Positions 16,865 through 28,954 of a stretch of DNA of 64,000 bases are shown here, in pieces (the stretch's first letter is position 1; every line of letters begins with the position of its first letter). Below the pieces are notes generated by a model. That model made no database searches. It saw only the letters and a list, made by a program, of their open reading frames with translations, and was not told where the DNA came from. The DNA comes from Lysobacter daejeonensis GH1-9 (GTDB lineage: Bacteria > Pseudomonadota > Gammaproteobacteria > Xanthomonadales > Xanthomonadaceae). The stretch covers positions 1 to 64,000 of the forward strand of contig NZ_AVPU01000011.1 in the NCBI RefSeq assembly GCF_000768355.1. Direction: 5' to 3'. A program made the translations under genes and the position numbers.

Positions 16865-18466
16865 GTGTCCAACTCCGCTCCTGTTTCGCGCCGCTGGTTT
16901 GTCGCTGGTGACCTCAACGGCTTCTTCGGCCTGGTGGTCGACAACCTGTCGATCCTCGGTTTCATCGCCATGGCACTGGTCGGCATCTTCGGCATGCCGG
17001 CGGACGTCGTGTACGGACGCATGTTCCCCGGTACCGCGCTGGGCGTGCTGGTGGGCAACCTGATCTACACGGAGATGGCGCGGCGGCTGGCCGCGCGCAC
17101 GGGCCGTGACGACGTCACCGCGATGCCGCTGGGGCTGGATGCGCCCACCAGCATCGGCATGGCGTTGCTGGTACTCGGGCCGGCGTTTGCCGGCTTCAGG
17201 CAGGCGGGCATGGGCGAGGCCGCGGCGGCCAACGCCACCTGGCAGCTGGGCATGGCCTCGCTGATGGTGATGGGCGTGTTGAAGTTCGTGCTGTCGTTCG
17301 CGGGCGAGGCGGTGACGCGACTGGTGCCACGCGGGGGCCTGCTGGGCTCGATCGCCGGCATCGCGCTGGTGCTGATGGGCTTCCTGCCGCTGGTGGAAGC
17401 GCTGCGTTCGCCGGTGGTGGGCTTCGTGACCCTGGGCCTGCTGTTGTACGTGCTGGTGGCGAAGGGCCGGCTGCCGGTGAAGCTGCCGGGCGTGTTCGTC
17501 GCGTTCGTGTTTGGCACCGCGTTGTATTACGGCCTGGGCGCGCTGGGGCTGGGCGCCCCCGGCTTCCAGTGGCCGCAGGCGACCGCGCTGACAGTGGCCT
17601 TCCCGTGGCCGAGCCTGGGTTTCGTCGAAGGCCTGCCGTACACCGTGCCGTACCTGCCGCTGCTGCTGCCATTCGGCCTGTTGATGGTGGTGGGCGGCAT
17701 CAACGTCAGCGAGAGCGCCCGTGCGGCGGGCGACGACTACCGTACCCGCGACATCCTGCTGACGGAGGCACTGTCCACGCTGGTCGCGGGCCTGTGCGGC
17801 GGCGTGGCGCAGACCACGCCCTACATCGGCCAGCCCGCGTACAAGCACATGGGTGCGCGCAGCGGTTACACCCTGCTGACGGGCCTGTTCATCGGCATCG
17901 GCGGCATGCTCGGGCTGGTGTCCGGGCTGGTGCAATGGCTGCCGCTGGCGGTGTTGGCGCCGATCATCGTCTACGTCGCGCTGGACATCGCCACGCAGGC
18001 CTTCCACGCTACCCCGCCGAAGCACACCACCGCGATGGTGCTGGGCTTCCTGCCGTCGGTGGCGTACATGCTGTCGATCAAGGTCGGCAACCCGGCGTGG
18101 ATCGCGCCGGAGCACTTTGCCCAGCTGATGCAGGCCGGCGACAGCCACGGCCTGCCCGAGATGGCGATCATCGTGACCCTGGGCAATGGATTCATCATCA
18201 CCGCGATGATCTGGATCTCCGCGGTGGCGGCGATGATCGATGGCCGCTTGCTACGCGCATCCGGCTTCCTGCTGGCAGGGGCGGCGCTGGCGCTGTTCGG
18301 CATCATCCACTCGGTGCACCCGCACGGCGGCATCTACCTGCCATGGACGCTGGAAGGCCTCCCGCGCCAGATCGCCTGGCAGTTCGTCGGGGCGTACCTG
18401 GCTTTGGCTGCCCTGTTGGCTGCACTGTCCTTGCAGCGCGAGCCAGTACCAAGCCCGGTGCCCTGA
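16865..18466 (+). CDS. NCS2-like purine/uracil-type permease
   Basis: A 533-residue inner-membrane transporter with about 12-14 hydrophobic helices and the layout of the NCS2/AzgA-like nucleobase permease group ([19 protein letters not shown] at the start, [21 protein letters not shown], and [30 protein letters not shown] in the core). The substrate cannot be read from sequence. I chose the GTG at 16865 because AGGGA lies eight bases upstream and the protein then starts just before the first membrane region; the ATG at 16826 adds 13 residues without a clear ribosome site. It follows pgeF closely and may be co-transcribed. Confidence 0.75.
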   Translation: MSNSAPVSRRWFVAGDLNGFFGLVVDNLSILGFIAMALVGIFGMPADVVYGRMFPGTALGVLVGNLIYTEMARRLAARTGRDDVTAMPLGLDAPTSIGMALLVLGPAFAGFRQAGMGEAAAANATWQLGMASLMVMGVLKFVLSFAGEAVTRLVPRGGLLGSIAGIALVLMGFLPLVEALRSPVVGFVTLGLLLYVLVAKGRLPVKLPGVFVAFVFGTALYYGLGALGLGAPGFQWPQATALTVAFPWPSLGFVEGLPYTVPYLPLLLPFGLLMVVGGINVSESARAAGDDYRTRDILLTEALSTLVAGLCGGVAQTTPYIGQPAYKHMGARSGYTLLTGLFIGIGGMLGLVSGLVQWLPLAVLAPIIVYVALDIATQAFHATPPKHTTAMVLGFLPSVAYMLSIKVGNPAWIAPEHFAQLMQAGDSHGLPEMAIIVTLGNGFIITAMIWISAVAAMIDGRLLRASGFLLAGAALALFGIIHSVHPHGGIYLPWTLEGLPRQIAWQFVGAYLALAALLAALSLQREPVPSPVP

Positions 18467-18477
18467 TCTGGCTGAGC

Positions 18478-18588
18478 GGCGGTGGAGTGGCTGGGTATTG
18501 CGTAGAGCAGGCCATGGATGGCCTGCGGCCGCGACTCGGCACAGGATGTACCGACGGAGCGGAGGAGCAATGCCCAGCCACTCCGCCG
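18478..18588 (-). repeat. Dispersed palindromic repeat, copy 2
   Basis: Terminal arms at about 18480-18501 and 18567-18588 are inverted repeats of about 22 bases with two differences. An inner hairpin CAGGCCA/TGGCCTG (18508-18525, loop TGGA) corresponds to the second inner hairpin of copy 1. Read on the reverse strand it aligns over its length with 11970-12082, with only single-base gaps. Compensating changes in the stems (GGACC/GGTCC in copy 1, AGGCC/GGCCT here) suggest the structure itself is conserved. Confidence 0.8.
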
Positions 18589-18720
18589 TCCCCCAACCGG
18601 AGCCGTCGCCCCCGTCCAACCCTGGCCGACGCTCCTGGTGGAGTCAGCTAAGCAACATGCGTCCGATTTGAGCCCGATCAAGTCCCCACGCCGCCAACCC
18701 TCGACACTCCCTGAACAAGC

Positions 18721-18745
18721 CTTGAAACACGCTTGATTCCCGCGG
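18721..18745 (+). promoter_or_regulatory. Possible sigma-32 (heat shock) promoter of clpB
   Basis: CTTGAAA (18721-18727) matches the sigma-32 -35 element. The following -10 region (CCCGCGGCC from about 18739) starts with CCC but lacks the usual AT, so only half the promoter is convincing. clpB is a heat-shock gene in related bacteria. Confidence 0.3.
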
Positions 18746-18808
18746 CCGCCAGCCGCATCTGCAAAGCATCGCGGCCCGCTGGCCGCCCATGACTTCGAGG
18801 GGAAACCC

Positions 18809-21394
<2,586 letters not shown>

Positions 21395-21524
21395 GGCGGA
21401 GAGTGGGTGTGGTCGGCGCACCATGCCCTGGTGTGTCGGCGCGCCGCCTTGAGCCGCCATGCACCGCGGATGCATGCCGCGCGAGCACCGTTTTGCGCTG
21501 CCCGACCTGATTGCGCCCATGAAG

Positions 21525-21558
21525 AACGGCCCGGGAACTCCCGGGCCGTTTTCGTTTC
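21525..21558. terminator. Bidirectional terminator clpB / TonB receptor
   Basis: AACGGCCCGGG (21525-21535) pairs perfectly with CCCGGGCCGTT (21540-21550) around AACT, followed by TTCGTTT. An 11-bp GC-rich stem between two convergent genes. The 130 bases between the clpB stop and this hairpin hold nothing I recognise. Confidence 0.85.
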
Positions 21559-21643
21559 GTACGCGCGCCCCGGCGCCCGGCGCCATGCCTGGCACGCCGG
21601 GCGGGAAGCGCGATGTGCCGTTACATCACGCCCCCGATGCCGC

Positions 21644-24025
21644 TCACCACGTGTACGTCATACGCCCGTACACGAACGCGCCGTTGAAGCCGAACGGCGA
21701 CAGGTTGCTGTACGGGAACTGCCCGTTGGTCGAATTGGCGAAGCTGTTCTCGTCCGGATACTCGTTCAGCAGGTTGTCCGCGCCCAGCGTGAATGCCCAG
21801 CGGTCCAGCTTGTAGGTGGCAGAGGCATCCAGCAGCCACTTCGCGTCGAAGGTCTGGTCGTTGGCCGGGTTGGACGGGCGCGTGGTCACGCTGCCGTAGC
21901 GGGTCGCGCCCACGTTGAAGCCCCAACTGGCGAAATCCCACGTGGCCGAGGCGAGGAACTTGCTGCGCGGGAAGCCCTCCTCGATGCGGCCGCGCTCGGT
22001 GCGGTCGATGCGCTCCAGGCTGAGGCCGTTGGCCGACAGCTCCGGCGGATTGGGGGCGACTCGGGTGATCTCGGTCTTGGAGTAGTTGTAGCCGCTGGTC
22101 AGGTCCAGGCTGCCGCCATCCAGCGCGAAGCGGTAACTGCCGACCACGTCCACGCCGCGGCTGCGTGTATCGACGGCATTGGTGAAGTAGCGGCCGCCGT
22201 TGACACCAAAGATGCCTTGCGACTCCAGCAGCGTACGCACCGCCGTGCCGGTGAGGTTGGACGACAGCACGATGCGATCATCCACGTCGATCTGGTACGC
22301 ATCGATGGTCACGTACAGTGCGTCCACCGGTTGCAGCACCAGGCCCAGGCTGTAGGAAAGCGATTCCTCTGGCTTCAGCGGCTCTGCACCGAACGCTTGG
22401 GCCACTGCGCTGCTGGCCGGGAAAGTGCGGATCTCGAACGGATCGGGGAAGCCGGCCAGGAACACCGTGCTTACCGTCTGGAAGTGCTGCTGGGCCAGCG
22501 ACGGCGCGCGGAATCCGCTGGACACCGTGCCGCGCAGCGCGACCGCATCGCTGAAGGCATAGCGTGCAGACAGCTTGCCCGAGGTCTGGTTGCCGAAGTC
22601 GTCGAAATCCTCGAAGCGCACCGCGGCGCCGGCGGAGAAGCGGTCGGTGAGGTCGGCCTCCAGGTCCAGGTAGGCGGCCCAACTGTCGCGGTCGTACTGG
22701 CCCGACACGCTGGGCGCGAAGCCGCCGAAGCCCTGCGCGCCGCCTGGCTTGGTCAGGTCGACCTGGGCGTAGGAGCCGAACTCGCCCGGCGACTGGTTCC
22801 ACTTCTCGTTACGCAGTTCCGCGCCAAATGCCAGCGTCACCGGATAGGCCAGGCCCCAGTCCAGCGCCTTGCTGAAATCGGCGTTGAGGATGTTCTGGGT
22901 GGTTTCCAGCGCGCCATCGTAGAACGAAGTCGGCGACGTCGGGCCGAGGCTGGCGTTGAGCGTGTTGCGGGTGAAGAACTCGAGGTTGTTGTAGCCGTGG
23001 TTGAAGCTGACGTCCCACTTGAAGTCGTTCGCGGTCACGCCGCGCACGCCGGCGACGATGGAGCGGTCGCGCGAGACGTTGTTGATCTCCGGCAGGAAGC
23101 CGTCCGGGTAGATCGACAGGATGTTCTGCGTCGGGTTGTTGGGCGCGCGGAAGAACGCGAACGAGGTGATGTCGCGGTTGCTGATGGCGCTGAAGGCGTA
23201 GGCCGTCACCGCATCGGTGATGTCGAACTCGGCGTTGACCGACACCGCGCCGAAATCCACCTCCGGATCGCCGATAACGAACGCCTTCTGCCCCAGTGTG
23301 GGCTGGGTCGGTCCCGGCGTGCCGGCGAACGGGCGGGCGCGGTTGGTACGGTCCTGCGTGCCGACCTGTGCGGCCACGTTGAGGAAGCCGCGCCCACCGA
23401 GGTCGAAGGTGTTGTCGCCGGCCAGCTGCGCCTGCTCGCCGTCGCCGGCCGAGTACTGGCCCACGGTGGCGCTGAGGCTGCCGCCCTGTTCGGCGCCCTT
23501 GAGCACCACGTTGATCACGCCGGCAATCGCATCCGAGCCGTACTGCGCCGAGGCGCCGTCACGCAGCACCTCCACGCGGGCGATGGCCGAGACCGGGATG
23601 GTGTTGAGGTCAACCGGCGCCGAGCCACGGCCGATGGTGCCGTTGAGGTTGAGCAGCGAGGACGTGTGGCGGCGCTTGCCGTTGACCAGCACCAGCACCT
23701 GGTCGGGTGACAGGCCGCGCAACTGCGCTGGGCGGATCGCGCTGGTGCCGTCGGTCAGGGCCGGACGCGGGAAGTTGAGCGACGGCAGGGCGCGGGCCAG
23801 TGCGGTGGCCAGTTCGGTGGTGCCGGTGGCGGTCAGCGCCTCTGGGGTAATGATGTCGATCGGCGACAGCGACTCGGCCACGGTGCGGTCGGAGACGCGG
23901 GTGCCGGTGACGATGACCTGGTCGAGGGTCTTGGCGTCGCTGTCGACGGTCGGCGCGGTCTGCGCAAAAACCGACGGGGCGGCAACGGCCAGCGCGATGG
24001 CGGCGGTAAGGGGCAGGCGGGTCAT
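21644..24025 (-). CDS. TonB-dependent outer membrane receptor
   Basis: A 793-residue TonB-dependent transporter. It has a signal peptide ([22 protein letters not shown]), a TonB-box-like segment ([12 protein letters not shown]), a plug domain ([48 protein letters not shown]) and a barrel ending in an aromatic residue (VYGRMTYTW), as needed for BAM recognition. The substrate is not evident; the subtype (plug motif [15 protein letters not shown]) resembles receptors of Xanthomonadaceae and sphingomonads acting on diverse organic ligands. The start at 24025 fits the signal peptide; an in-frame start at 24052 is less likely. It is transcribed away from the B12 operon, and I see no functional link to it. 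Confidence 0.9.
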   Translation of the reverse strand: MTRLPLTAAIALAVAAPSVFAQTAPTVDSDAKTLDQVIVTGTRVSDRTVAESLSPIDIITPEALTATGTTELATALARALPSLNFPRPALTDGTSAIRPAQLRGLSPDQVLVLVNGKRRHTSSLLNLNGTIGRGSAPVDLNTIPVSAIARVEVLRDGASAQYGSDAIAGVINVVLKGAEQGGSLSATVGQYSAGDGEQAQLAGDNTFDLGGRGFLNVAAQVGTQDRTNRARPFAGTPGPTQPTLGQKAFVIGDPEVDFGAVSVNAEFDITDAVTAYAFSAISNRDITSFAFFRAPNNPTQNILSIYPDGFLPEINNVSRDRSIVAGVRGVTANDFKWDVSFNHGYNNLEFFTRNTLNASLGPTSPTSFYDGALETTQNILNADFSKALDWGLAYPVTLAFGAELRNEKWNQSPGEFGSYAQVDLTKPGGAQGFGGFAPSVSGQYDRDSWAAYLDLEADLTDRFSAGAAVRFEDFDDFGNQTSGKLSARYAFSDAVALRGTVSSGFRAPSLAQQHFQTVSTVFLAGFPDPFEIRTFPASSAVAQAFGAEPLKPEESLSYSLGLVLQPVDALYVTIDAYQIDVDDRIVLSSNLTGTAVRTLLESQGIFGVNGGRYFTNAVDTRSRGVDVVGSYRFALDGGSLDLTSGYNYSKTEITRVAPNPPELSANGLSLERIDRTERGRIEEGFPRSKFLASATWDFASWGFNVGATRYGSVTTRPSNPANDQTFDAKWLLDASATYKLDRWAFTLGADNLLNEYPDENSFANSTNGQFPYSNLSPFGFNGAFVYGRMTYTW

Positions 24026-24083
24026 GGCGGTTCCGGGTGTGGGGTAAGGCAATGATTAACCGGAAGTTCACATATATTCAATA

Positions 24084-24097
24084 TTCATCCGGATGAA
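24084..24097. promoter_or_regulatory. Palindromic operator candidate
   Basis: TTCATCCGGATGAA is a perfect 14-bp palindrome in the AT-rich promoter region about 60 bases before the TonB receptor start. Its position fits a repressor or activator site for the receptor. The regulator is unknown. Confidence 0.45.
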
Positions 24098-24161
24098 GAG
24101 ATATATCCTTTGGTCATATCCGGCTTGTCCGGGGGCATCAGGCCGGGGGGCGTCGGGGTGC

Positions 24162-24167
24162 TAGACT
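24162..24167 (+). promoter_or_regulatory. Candidate -10 box of the B12 operon
   Basis: TAGACT lies about 12-17 bases before the apparent 5' end of the cobalamin riboswitch, where the transcript should begin. No clear -35 is present at 17 bases. Confidence 0.35.
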
Positions 24168-24178
24168 TTCGCTTGCCT

Positions 24179-24400
24179 GAGGTGACCGCCGGCCAAGCCG
24201 GTGGTTGAAACGGGAATCCGGTGCGCCCGCCGTCTGGTCGATGATCGTGGCAATTCCGGAGCTGCCCCCGCAACGGTAGGCGAGGTGACCCCAGGACGGG
24301 TCGGGACCGGCGAATGCCACTGTGCCAAGGCACGGGAAGGCGCCGTCCCCGGATGCATGAGCGCACCCACCCGCGAGCCCGGAGACCGGCCACTGGCTTG
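24179..24400 (+). promoter_or_regulatory. Cobalamin (AdoCbl) riboswitch
   Basis: The leader has the diagnostic conserved blocks of a cobalamin riboswitch in the right order: TTGAAACGGGAATCCGGTG near 24205, the core GCTGCCCCCGCAACGGTA (24261-24278), then the B12-box region AGCCCGGAGACCGGC (24376-24390). It sits upstream of btuB and a whole cobalamin operon. No T-rich terminator lies between the aptamer and btuB, so control is probably by hiding the btuB ribosome site (AAGGAGC, 24511-24517). That mechanism is inferred; the aptamer assignment is from conserved sequence. The end points are approximate. Confidence 0.93.
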
Positions 24401-24525
24401 ACCCGACATGCGGTGGGCGATGTCACGGGGGCCATGCATGCGCGTGGCGTCTGCGTCCTTTCTTGCCGCCTGTCCATTCCCATATGTTTTCCGCGCGGGC
24501 AGGCGCGGCCAAGGAGCAGTACCCG

Positions 24526-26388
24526 ATGGTTTCCCGTAATTCCCAGTTCCGCCGCAACGTGCTGGCGGTATCGCTGACGTTTGCCGCCACCCTGACCGCC
24601 GCCCCGGCCTTCGCCGAAGGCCAGGCGACCGACCTGGACGGCGTGGTCGTCACCGCCACGCGCACTGCGCGCACCCAGGACGCCACGCTGGCCGCGGTCA
24701 CCGTGATCGATCGCGAAGAGATCCAGCGCCTGCAGCCCGCGTCGCTGCAGGAACTGCTGCGCAAGGTGCCGGGCGCCTCCATCGCCAACAACGGTGGCGC
24801 TGGCAAGGAAAGCTCGATCTTCCTGCGCGGCACCGAATCCGACCACGTGCTGGTGCTGATCGATGGCCTCAAGGTGGGCTCCGCGACGTCCGGCAAGGCG
24901 GCGCTGCAGGACATCCCGGTCGAGCAGATCGAGCGCATCGAAGTGGTGCGCGGGCCGTTCTCCAGCCTGTATGGCTCGGAGGCCATCGGCGGCGTGATCC
25001 AGATCTTCACCCGTCGCCCGCAGGTGGCTTTCTCGCCCAGCTTCAGCGCCGGTGCCGGCAGCGAGTCCACCTACAAGGCCACGGCGGGCGTGGAAGGCCG
25101 CGGCAACAAGGGCTGGTATGCGCTCAACCTCGCGCATGACACCACCGACGGCTTCAATGCCTGCTACAGCCCCACCGGCTGCTTCGGCTACGACCCCGAT
25201 CGTGACGGCTACACCAACAACTCCGTGTCGGCGCAGGGCGGCGTGACCCTGGGCGAGGCCTGGAACGTGGACCTGCGCGCGCTGCGCGCCGAGGGCGAGA
25301 ACGAGTACGACGGCAGCAGCTACGCCGGCAACGAAGCCAAGACCGTGCAGCAGACCGGCGGTGCGCGCGTGCGCTACCGCGCCGGCGACCTTGCCACGCT
25401 GACGCTGAACATCGGCCAGAGCCAGGACAAGAGCCGTCAGTTCTACCACGGCGTCTACCACAGCCTGTTCCGGACCGACCGCGACCAGGGCGCGCTGCAG
25501 GCCGACTTCAACCTGACGGGCGGCACGTTGACCGCCGGGCTGGATTGGGTCCGTGACGACGTGGAGAGCGATACGACCTACGCGGTGACGGAGCGCATCA
25601 CCCGCGCCGCGTTCGCGCAATGGCAGCAGGCGTTTGGCGCGCACTCGCTGCAGGCCAGCGTGCGCCGCGACGACAACAGCCAGTTCGGCGGCAAGACCAC
25701 CGGCAGCGCGCTGTGGGGCTGGGACTTCACCGAGTCGCTGCGCCTGACCGCCAGCTACGGCACCGCGTTCAAGGCGCCCACGTTCAACGAGCTGTACTTC
25801 CCGTTCTACGGCAACCCCACGCTGACGCCGGAGACCTCGCGCAGTGTCGAGCTGGGGCTGCGTGGCGAACATGGTTGGGGTGAGTGGTCGGTCAATGCGT
25901 TCGAGACGCATGTCGACGACCTGATCGGCACCTACTGCACGCCGACCTGGGAGTGCTACGCCATCAATGTCGATGAAGCGCGGATCCAGGGCGTCGAGCT
26001 GACCGCGGGTACCGAACTGGCGGGCTGGGACCTGCAGGGCAGTGCTTCGTGGATCGATCCGCGCAACGAGTCGACGGGTCCGAACCAGGACAACATCCTG
26101 CCGCGCCGCGCGCGCGAGACCGCTCGCCTCGACGCGGACCGCCGCTTTGGTGATTTCAACGTGGGCGCCAGCGTCACCGCCGCCGGCGAGCGTTACGAGA
26201 ACCTGGCCAACAGCCGTCGTCTGGGCGGCTATGCCACCACCGACCTGCGCGCCGGCTACGCGTTCAACCCGTCGTGGCGCCTGAACCTCAGCGTCAACAA
26301 CGTGTTCGACAAGCAGTACGAGACCGCGGCGTTCTACAACCAGCCCGGCCGCACCTGGATGCTGACCCTGCGCTACGCGGCGCAGTAA
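24526..26388 (+). CDS. btuB: Vitamin B12 TonB-dependent receptor BtuB
   Basis: A 620-residue outer-membrane cobalamin transporter. The signal peptide ends at APAFAEG; the TonB box is DLDGVVVTATRTART; the plug domain shows LLRKVPGASIANNGG, FLRGTESDHVLVLIDG and VRGPFSSLYGSEAIGGVIQIFTR; the barrel includes a Ca-binding-like acidic loop (YDPDRDGYTNNS). Length is close to BtuB (about 614). The frame opens at 24463, but AAGGAGC and the signal peptide fix the start at 24526. It is first in a riboswitch-controlled operon with btuM and the cob genes, which makes the substrate call firm. Confidence 0.94.
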   Translation: MVSRNSQFRRNVLAVSLTFAATLTAAPAFAEGQATDLDGVVVTATRTARTQDATLAAVTVIDREEIQRLQPASLQELLRKVPGASIANNGGAGKESSIFLRGTESDHVLVLIDGLKVGSATSGKAALQDIPVEQIERIEVVRGPFSSLYGSEAIGGVIQIFTRRPQVAFSPSFSAGAGSESTYKATAGVEGRGNKGWYALNLAHDTTDGFNACYSPTGCFGYDPDRDGYTNNSVSAQGGVTLGEAWNVDLRALRAEGENEYDGSSYAGNEAKTVQQTGGARVRYRAGDLATLTLNIGQSQDKSRQFYHGVYHSLFRTDRDQGALQADFNLTGGTLTAGLDWVRDDVESDTTYAVTERITRAAFAQWQQAFGAHSLQASVRRDDNSQFGGKTTGSALWGWDFTESLRLTASYGTAFKAPTFNELYFPFYGNPTLTPETSRSVELGLRGEHGWGEWSVNAFETHVDDLIGTYCTPTWECYAINVDEARIQGVELTAGTELAGWDLQGSASWIDPRNESTGPNQDNILPRRARETARLDADRRFGDFNVGASVTAAGERYENLANSRRLGGYATTDLRAGYAFNPSWRLNLSVNNVFDKQYETAAFYNQPGRTWMLTLRYAAQ

Positions 26389-26419
26389 GCCCGCCCTTCG
26401 TGACAAGGAGATCCACCCG

Positions 26420-27001
26420 ATGAAGACCCTGAATCCCCGCAACACGGTCGTGATGGTCGCCATCCTGGCGGTGCTGATGTGCATAACCCGCTTCAGCCAC
26501 TTCGGCACGGCGATCCACCTGCCCGATGCGTCGATGGCGGTGTTCTTCCTCGGCGGGCTGTACGTGCGCCGGCATCTGGCGTTCGTCGGCTTCGTGGCGC
26601 TGGCGGGCGTTCTCGACTTCGTGTCGGTGCGCTACGCCGGCACCAGCGATTTCTGCATCACCCCGGCGTACTCGTTCCTGCTGCCGGCGTATGCGGTGCT
26701 GTGGTACGCCGGCCGCCTGTACGCCGACCGGCTGCAGGCCACCGCCGGTTCGCTAGTCGTGGCCGCCGGCGTGGCGTTGGTGGCCAACACGTTGTCGTTC
26801 GTGATCTCCAACGGCGCGTTCTACTGGCTCGGCGGCCGTTACGCCGAGCCGCATTTCGCCGAATACGTGGCACGGCTGGCGCAATGGGCGCCGCTGTTCG
26901 TGCGCACGTCGATGGCGTATGTGGTGGTCGGGCTGGTGGCGCATCTGGTCGTGGCGCGGGCGTTGGGCCAGCGTGACGCCAGTCGTGTGGCCGGACGCTG
27001 A
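26420..27001 (+). CDS. btuM: BtuM-type cobalamin inner-membrane transporter
   Basis: A 193-residue protein with about six hydrophobic helices. It contains the segments HFGTAIHLPDASMAVFFLGG and GTSDFCITPAYSFLLP, which fit my memory of the BtuM family of proteobacterial B12 transporters related to ECF S-components. In the studied BtuM from Thiobacillus denitrificans a Cys near position 80 ligates the cobalt; here Cys79 sits in the same place. AAGGAG precedes the ATG. It lies 31 bases after btuB and two bases before cobO in the riboswitch operon, where a route across the inner membrane is needed. No BtuCDF genes are seen in the window. Family recognition is by eye. Confidence 0.82.
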   Translation: MKTLNPRNTVVMVAILAVLMCITRFSHFGTAIHLPDASMAVFFLGGLYVRRHLAFVGFVALAGVLDFVSVRYAGTSDFCITPAYSFLLPAYAVLWYAGRLYADRLQATAGSLVVAAGVALVANTLSFVISNGAFYWLGGRYAEPHFAEYVARLAQWAPLFVRTSMAYVVVGLVAHLVVARALGQRDASRVAGR

Positions 27002-27003
27002 CC

Positions 27004-27630
27004 GTGCGCAAGGATGTGCTGACGCCCGAAGAGCGCTACCGCGAGCGGGCGCAGCGCAAGAAGGAACTGGTGGACCGCCGGATCGCGCGGGCCACCACCG
27101 ACCGCGGCGTGGTGGTGGTCAACACCGGCAACGGCAAGGGCAAGAGTTCGTCGGGCTTCGGCATGCTCGCGCGTTCGCTGGGGCATGGCTTCCGCTGCGG
27201 CGTGGTGCAGTTCATCAAGGGCAGCTTCAGCACCGGCGAGGACCTGTTCTTCCGCACGATGGGCGAAGCCTTCGCCGACCGTCTCGAGTACCACGTGATG
27301 GGCGAAGGCTTCACCTGGGAAACGCAGGACCGCGAACGCGACATCGCCGCGGCGCAGGCGGCCTGGGCCGTGGCGGCACGGATGCTGGCCGACGAGGACG
27401 TCGACTTCGTGCTGCTCGATGAGCTGAACATCGCGCTGGTCAAGGAGTACATCGGCGTGGAACAGGTGCTGGCGGCGCTGGCGGCCCGCCCGCCGCGCCA
27501 ACACGTGGTGATCACCGGCCGTGGTGCGCCCGACGCGCTGGTTGAAGCTGCCGATACCGTGACCGAGATGCGCCTGGTCAAGCACGCGTTCAAGGCGGGC
27601 ATCATGGCGCAGAAGGGCATTGAGCTCTAA
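27004..27630 (+). CDS. cobO: Cob(I)yrinic acid a,c-diamide adenosyltransferase
   Basis: A 208-residue CobA/CobO/BtuR-type enzyme that transfers the adenosyl group of ATP to Co(I) corrinoids. The P-loop is NTGNGKGKSSSGFG; FIKGSF, DFVLLDELNIAL and VVITGRGAPDALVEAADTVTEM are family signatures. It begins at a GTG two bases after the btuM stop; no in-frame ATG is near. The start of the following gene is four bases after its stop. Length is typical. Confidence 0.95.
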   Translation: MRKDVLTPEERYRERAQRKKELVDRRIARATTDRGVVVVNTGNGKGKSSSGFGMLARSLGHGFRCGVVQFIKGSFSTGEDLFFRTMGEAFADRLEYHVMGEGFTWETQDRERDIAAAQAAWAVAARMLADEDVDFVLLDELNIALVKEYIGVEQVLAALAARPPRQHVVITGRGAPDALVEAADTVTEMRLVKHAFKAGIMAQKGIEL

Positions 27631-27634
27631 GCGG

Positions 27635-28954
27635 ATGAGCACACAGCACTGCCCCGCATTGCTGGTCTCCGCGCCCGCCTCGGGGCAGGGCAAGACCAGC
27701 GTGACCGCCGCCATGGCGCGCTGGCACGTGCGCCAGGGGCGACAGGTGCGGGTGTTCAAGGCCGGGCCGGATTTCCTCGACCCGATGGTGCTCGAGCGCG
27801 CCAGCGGAGCGCCGGTCTACCAACTCGACCTGTGGATGAACGGCGAGGCCGACGTGCGTGCGCGCCTGCATGCCGCCGCGTGTGAGGCCGACCTGATCCT
27901 GGTCGAAGGCGTGATGGGGCTGTTCGACGGCGCGCCGTCCAGTGCGGACCTGGCCGTCCAGCTTGGGTTGCCGGTGCTGGCCGTGATCGACGGCTCGGCC
28001 ATGGCACAGACCTTCGGTGCGCTGGCGCTGGGCTTGGCGCGCTACCGCAGCGACGTGCACGTGCACGGTGTGGCCGCCAATCGTGTGGGCAGTGATTACC
28101 ACGCCTCGCTGTTGGCGCAGAGCCTGCCGGATGGCCTGCAATGGCTGGGCGCGTTGCCGCGCGACCCAACGCTGGCACTGCCGGAGCGGCATCTGGGGCT
28201 GGTGCCTGCCGGCGAGATGGACAGCCTGGACGCGACGTTGGACGCCCTGGCCGATGCCTGGGCGCGTCACGCGAGCACGGCCCTGCCGCCGGCTGCGGCG
28301 TTCTCCAACGCGACCGGAGAATCGGCTCAATCCGGTCTGGAGGCAGGTCCGGGCAACGAGTCAATGGCCGGAGTGCGCGTTGCCATCGCCCGCGACGACG
28401 CTTTCTGCTTCCTGTATCCCGCCAACCTTGACGTGCTGCGCGCAGCCGCCGCGGAGTTGCGTTTTTTCTCGCCGCTGGCCGGCGATCCGTTGCCCGAGTG
28501 CGATGCGGTGTGGTTGCCGGGTGGCTACCCCGAGCTCCACCTGGGCGCACTGTCGGCGCGAACCGATCTGCACATGGCGCTGCGCACCCATCACGGTGCC
28601 GGCAAGCCCTTGCTGGCCGAATGCGGCGGTCTGCTATTCGCGCTGGAAGCGCTGGCTGATCGCGATGGCGTCACGCGCCGGATGGCCGGTCTGCTGCCGG
28701 GGCATGCCCGGCTGCAGCCGCGTCTGGCGGGCCTCGGCCTGCAGGAAGTGCTGCTGCCCGAGGGCGCGCTGCGCGGCCACACGTTCCATTACGCGATGGC
28801 CGACGTGGTCGCGCCGGCCATCGCCACGGCCACCAATCCCAACGGCGGTCCGAGCCGTGAAGCGGTGTTTCGCGACCGGCGCATGACCGCAAGCTTCGTG
28901 CACTTCTACTTTCCCTCCAATCCCATCGCCGCGCTGCGGCTGCTGCAGCCATGA
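27635..28954 (+). CDS. cobB: Cobyrinate a,c-diamide synthase
   Basis: A 439-residue CobB/CbiA amidotransferase that amidates the a and c side chains of cobyrinic acid. The N-terminal dethiobiotin-synthetase-like domain has the P-loop SAPASGQGKTSV and VEGVMGLFDG; the C-terminal class I glutaminase domain has the Cys nucleophile in LLAECGGLLF and a His in TASFVHFYFPSNP. A variable linker lies at about residues 215-250. The ATG at 27635 follows GCGG and gives a normal N-terminus. The stop overlaps cbiB (ATGA). Confidence 0.95.
   Translation: MSTQHCPALLVSAPASGQGKTSVTAAMARWHVRQGRQVRVFKAGPDFLDPMVLERASGAPVYQLDLWMNGEADVRARLHAAACEADLILVEGVMGLFDGAPSSADLAVQLGLPVLAVIDGSAMAQTFGALALGLARYRSDVHVHGVAANRVGSDYHASLLAQSLPDGLQWLGALPRDPTLALPERHLGLVPAGEMDSLDATLDALADAWARHASTALPPAAAFSNATGESAQSGLEAGPGNESMAGVRVAIARDDAFCFLYPANLDVLRAAAAELRFFSPLAGDPLPECDAVWLPGGYPELHLGALSARTDLHMALRTHHGAGKPLLAECGGLLFALEALADRDGVTRRMAGLLPGHARLQPRLAGLGLQEVLLPEGALRGHTFHYAMADVVAPAIATATNPNGGPSREAVFRDRRMTASFVHFYFPSNPIAALRLLQP

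Larger units (their letters stand above)
18467..18808. other. Intergenic region before clpB
   Basis: This 342-base gap has no gene. Its first third is repeat copy 2 (18478-18588). The rest is the clpB leader, with a possible heat-shock promoter around 18721 and a GAGGGG ribosome site just before the clpB ATG. Confidence 0.7.
24026..24178. other. Divergent promoter region, TonB receptor / B12 operon
   Basis: AT-rich for this genome (for example CATATATTCAATATTC near 24070). It contains a perfect 14-bp palindrome at 24084-24097 and, on the plus strand, a TAGACT box at 24162-24167 just before the riboswitch. Confidence 0.6.

Noticed and set aside
15002-18148. Minus-strand open frame of about 1048 codons across rluD, pgeF and the permease
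   Set aside because: Composition is His/Arg/Gln-rich, typical of antisense reading of GC-rich genes, and three recognisable plus-strand genes occupy the same DNA.
21395-21520. Possible small gene or RNA between clpB and the terminator
   Set aside because: No ribosome site, no conserved structure seen apart from the terminator hairpin.
21407-23710. Plus-strand open frame opposite the TonB receptor
   Set aside because: Val/Arg/Ala-rich shadow of a well-supported receptor on the other strand.
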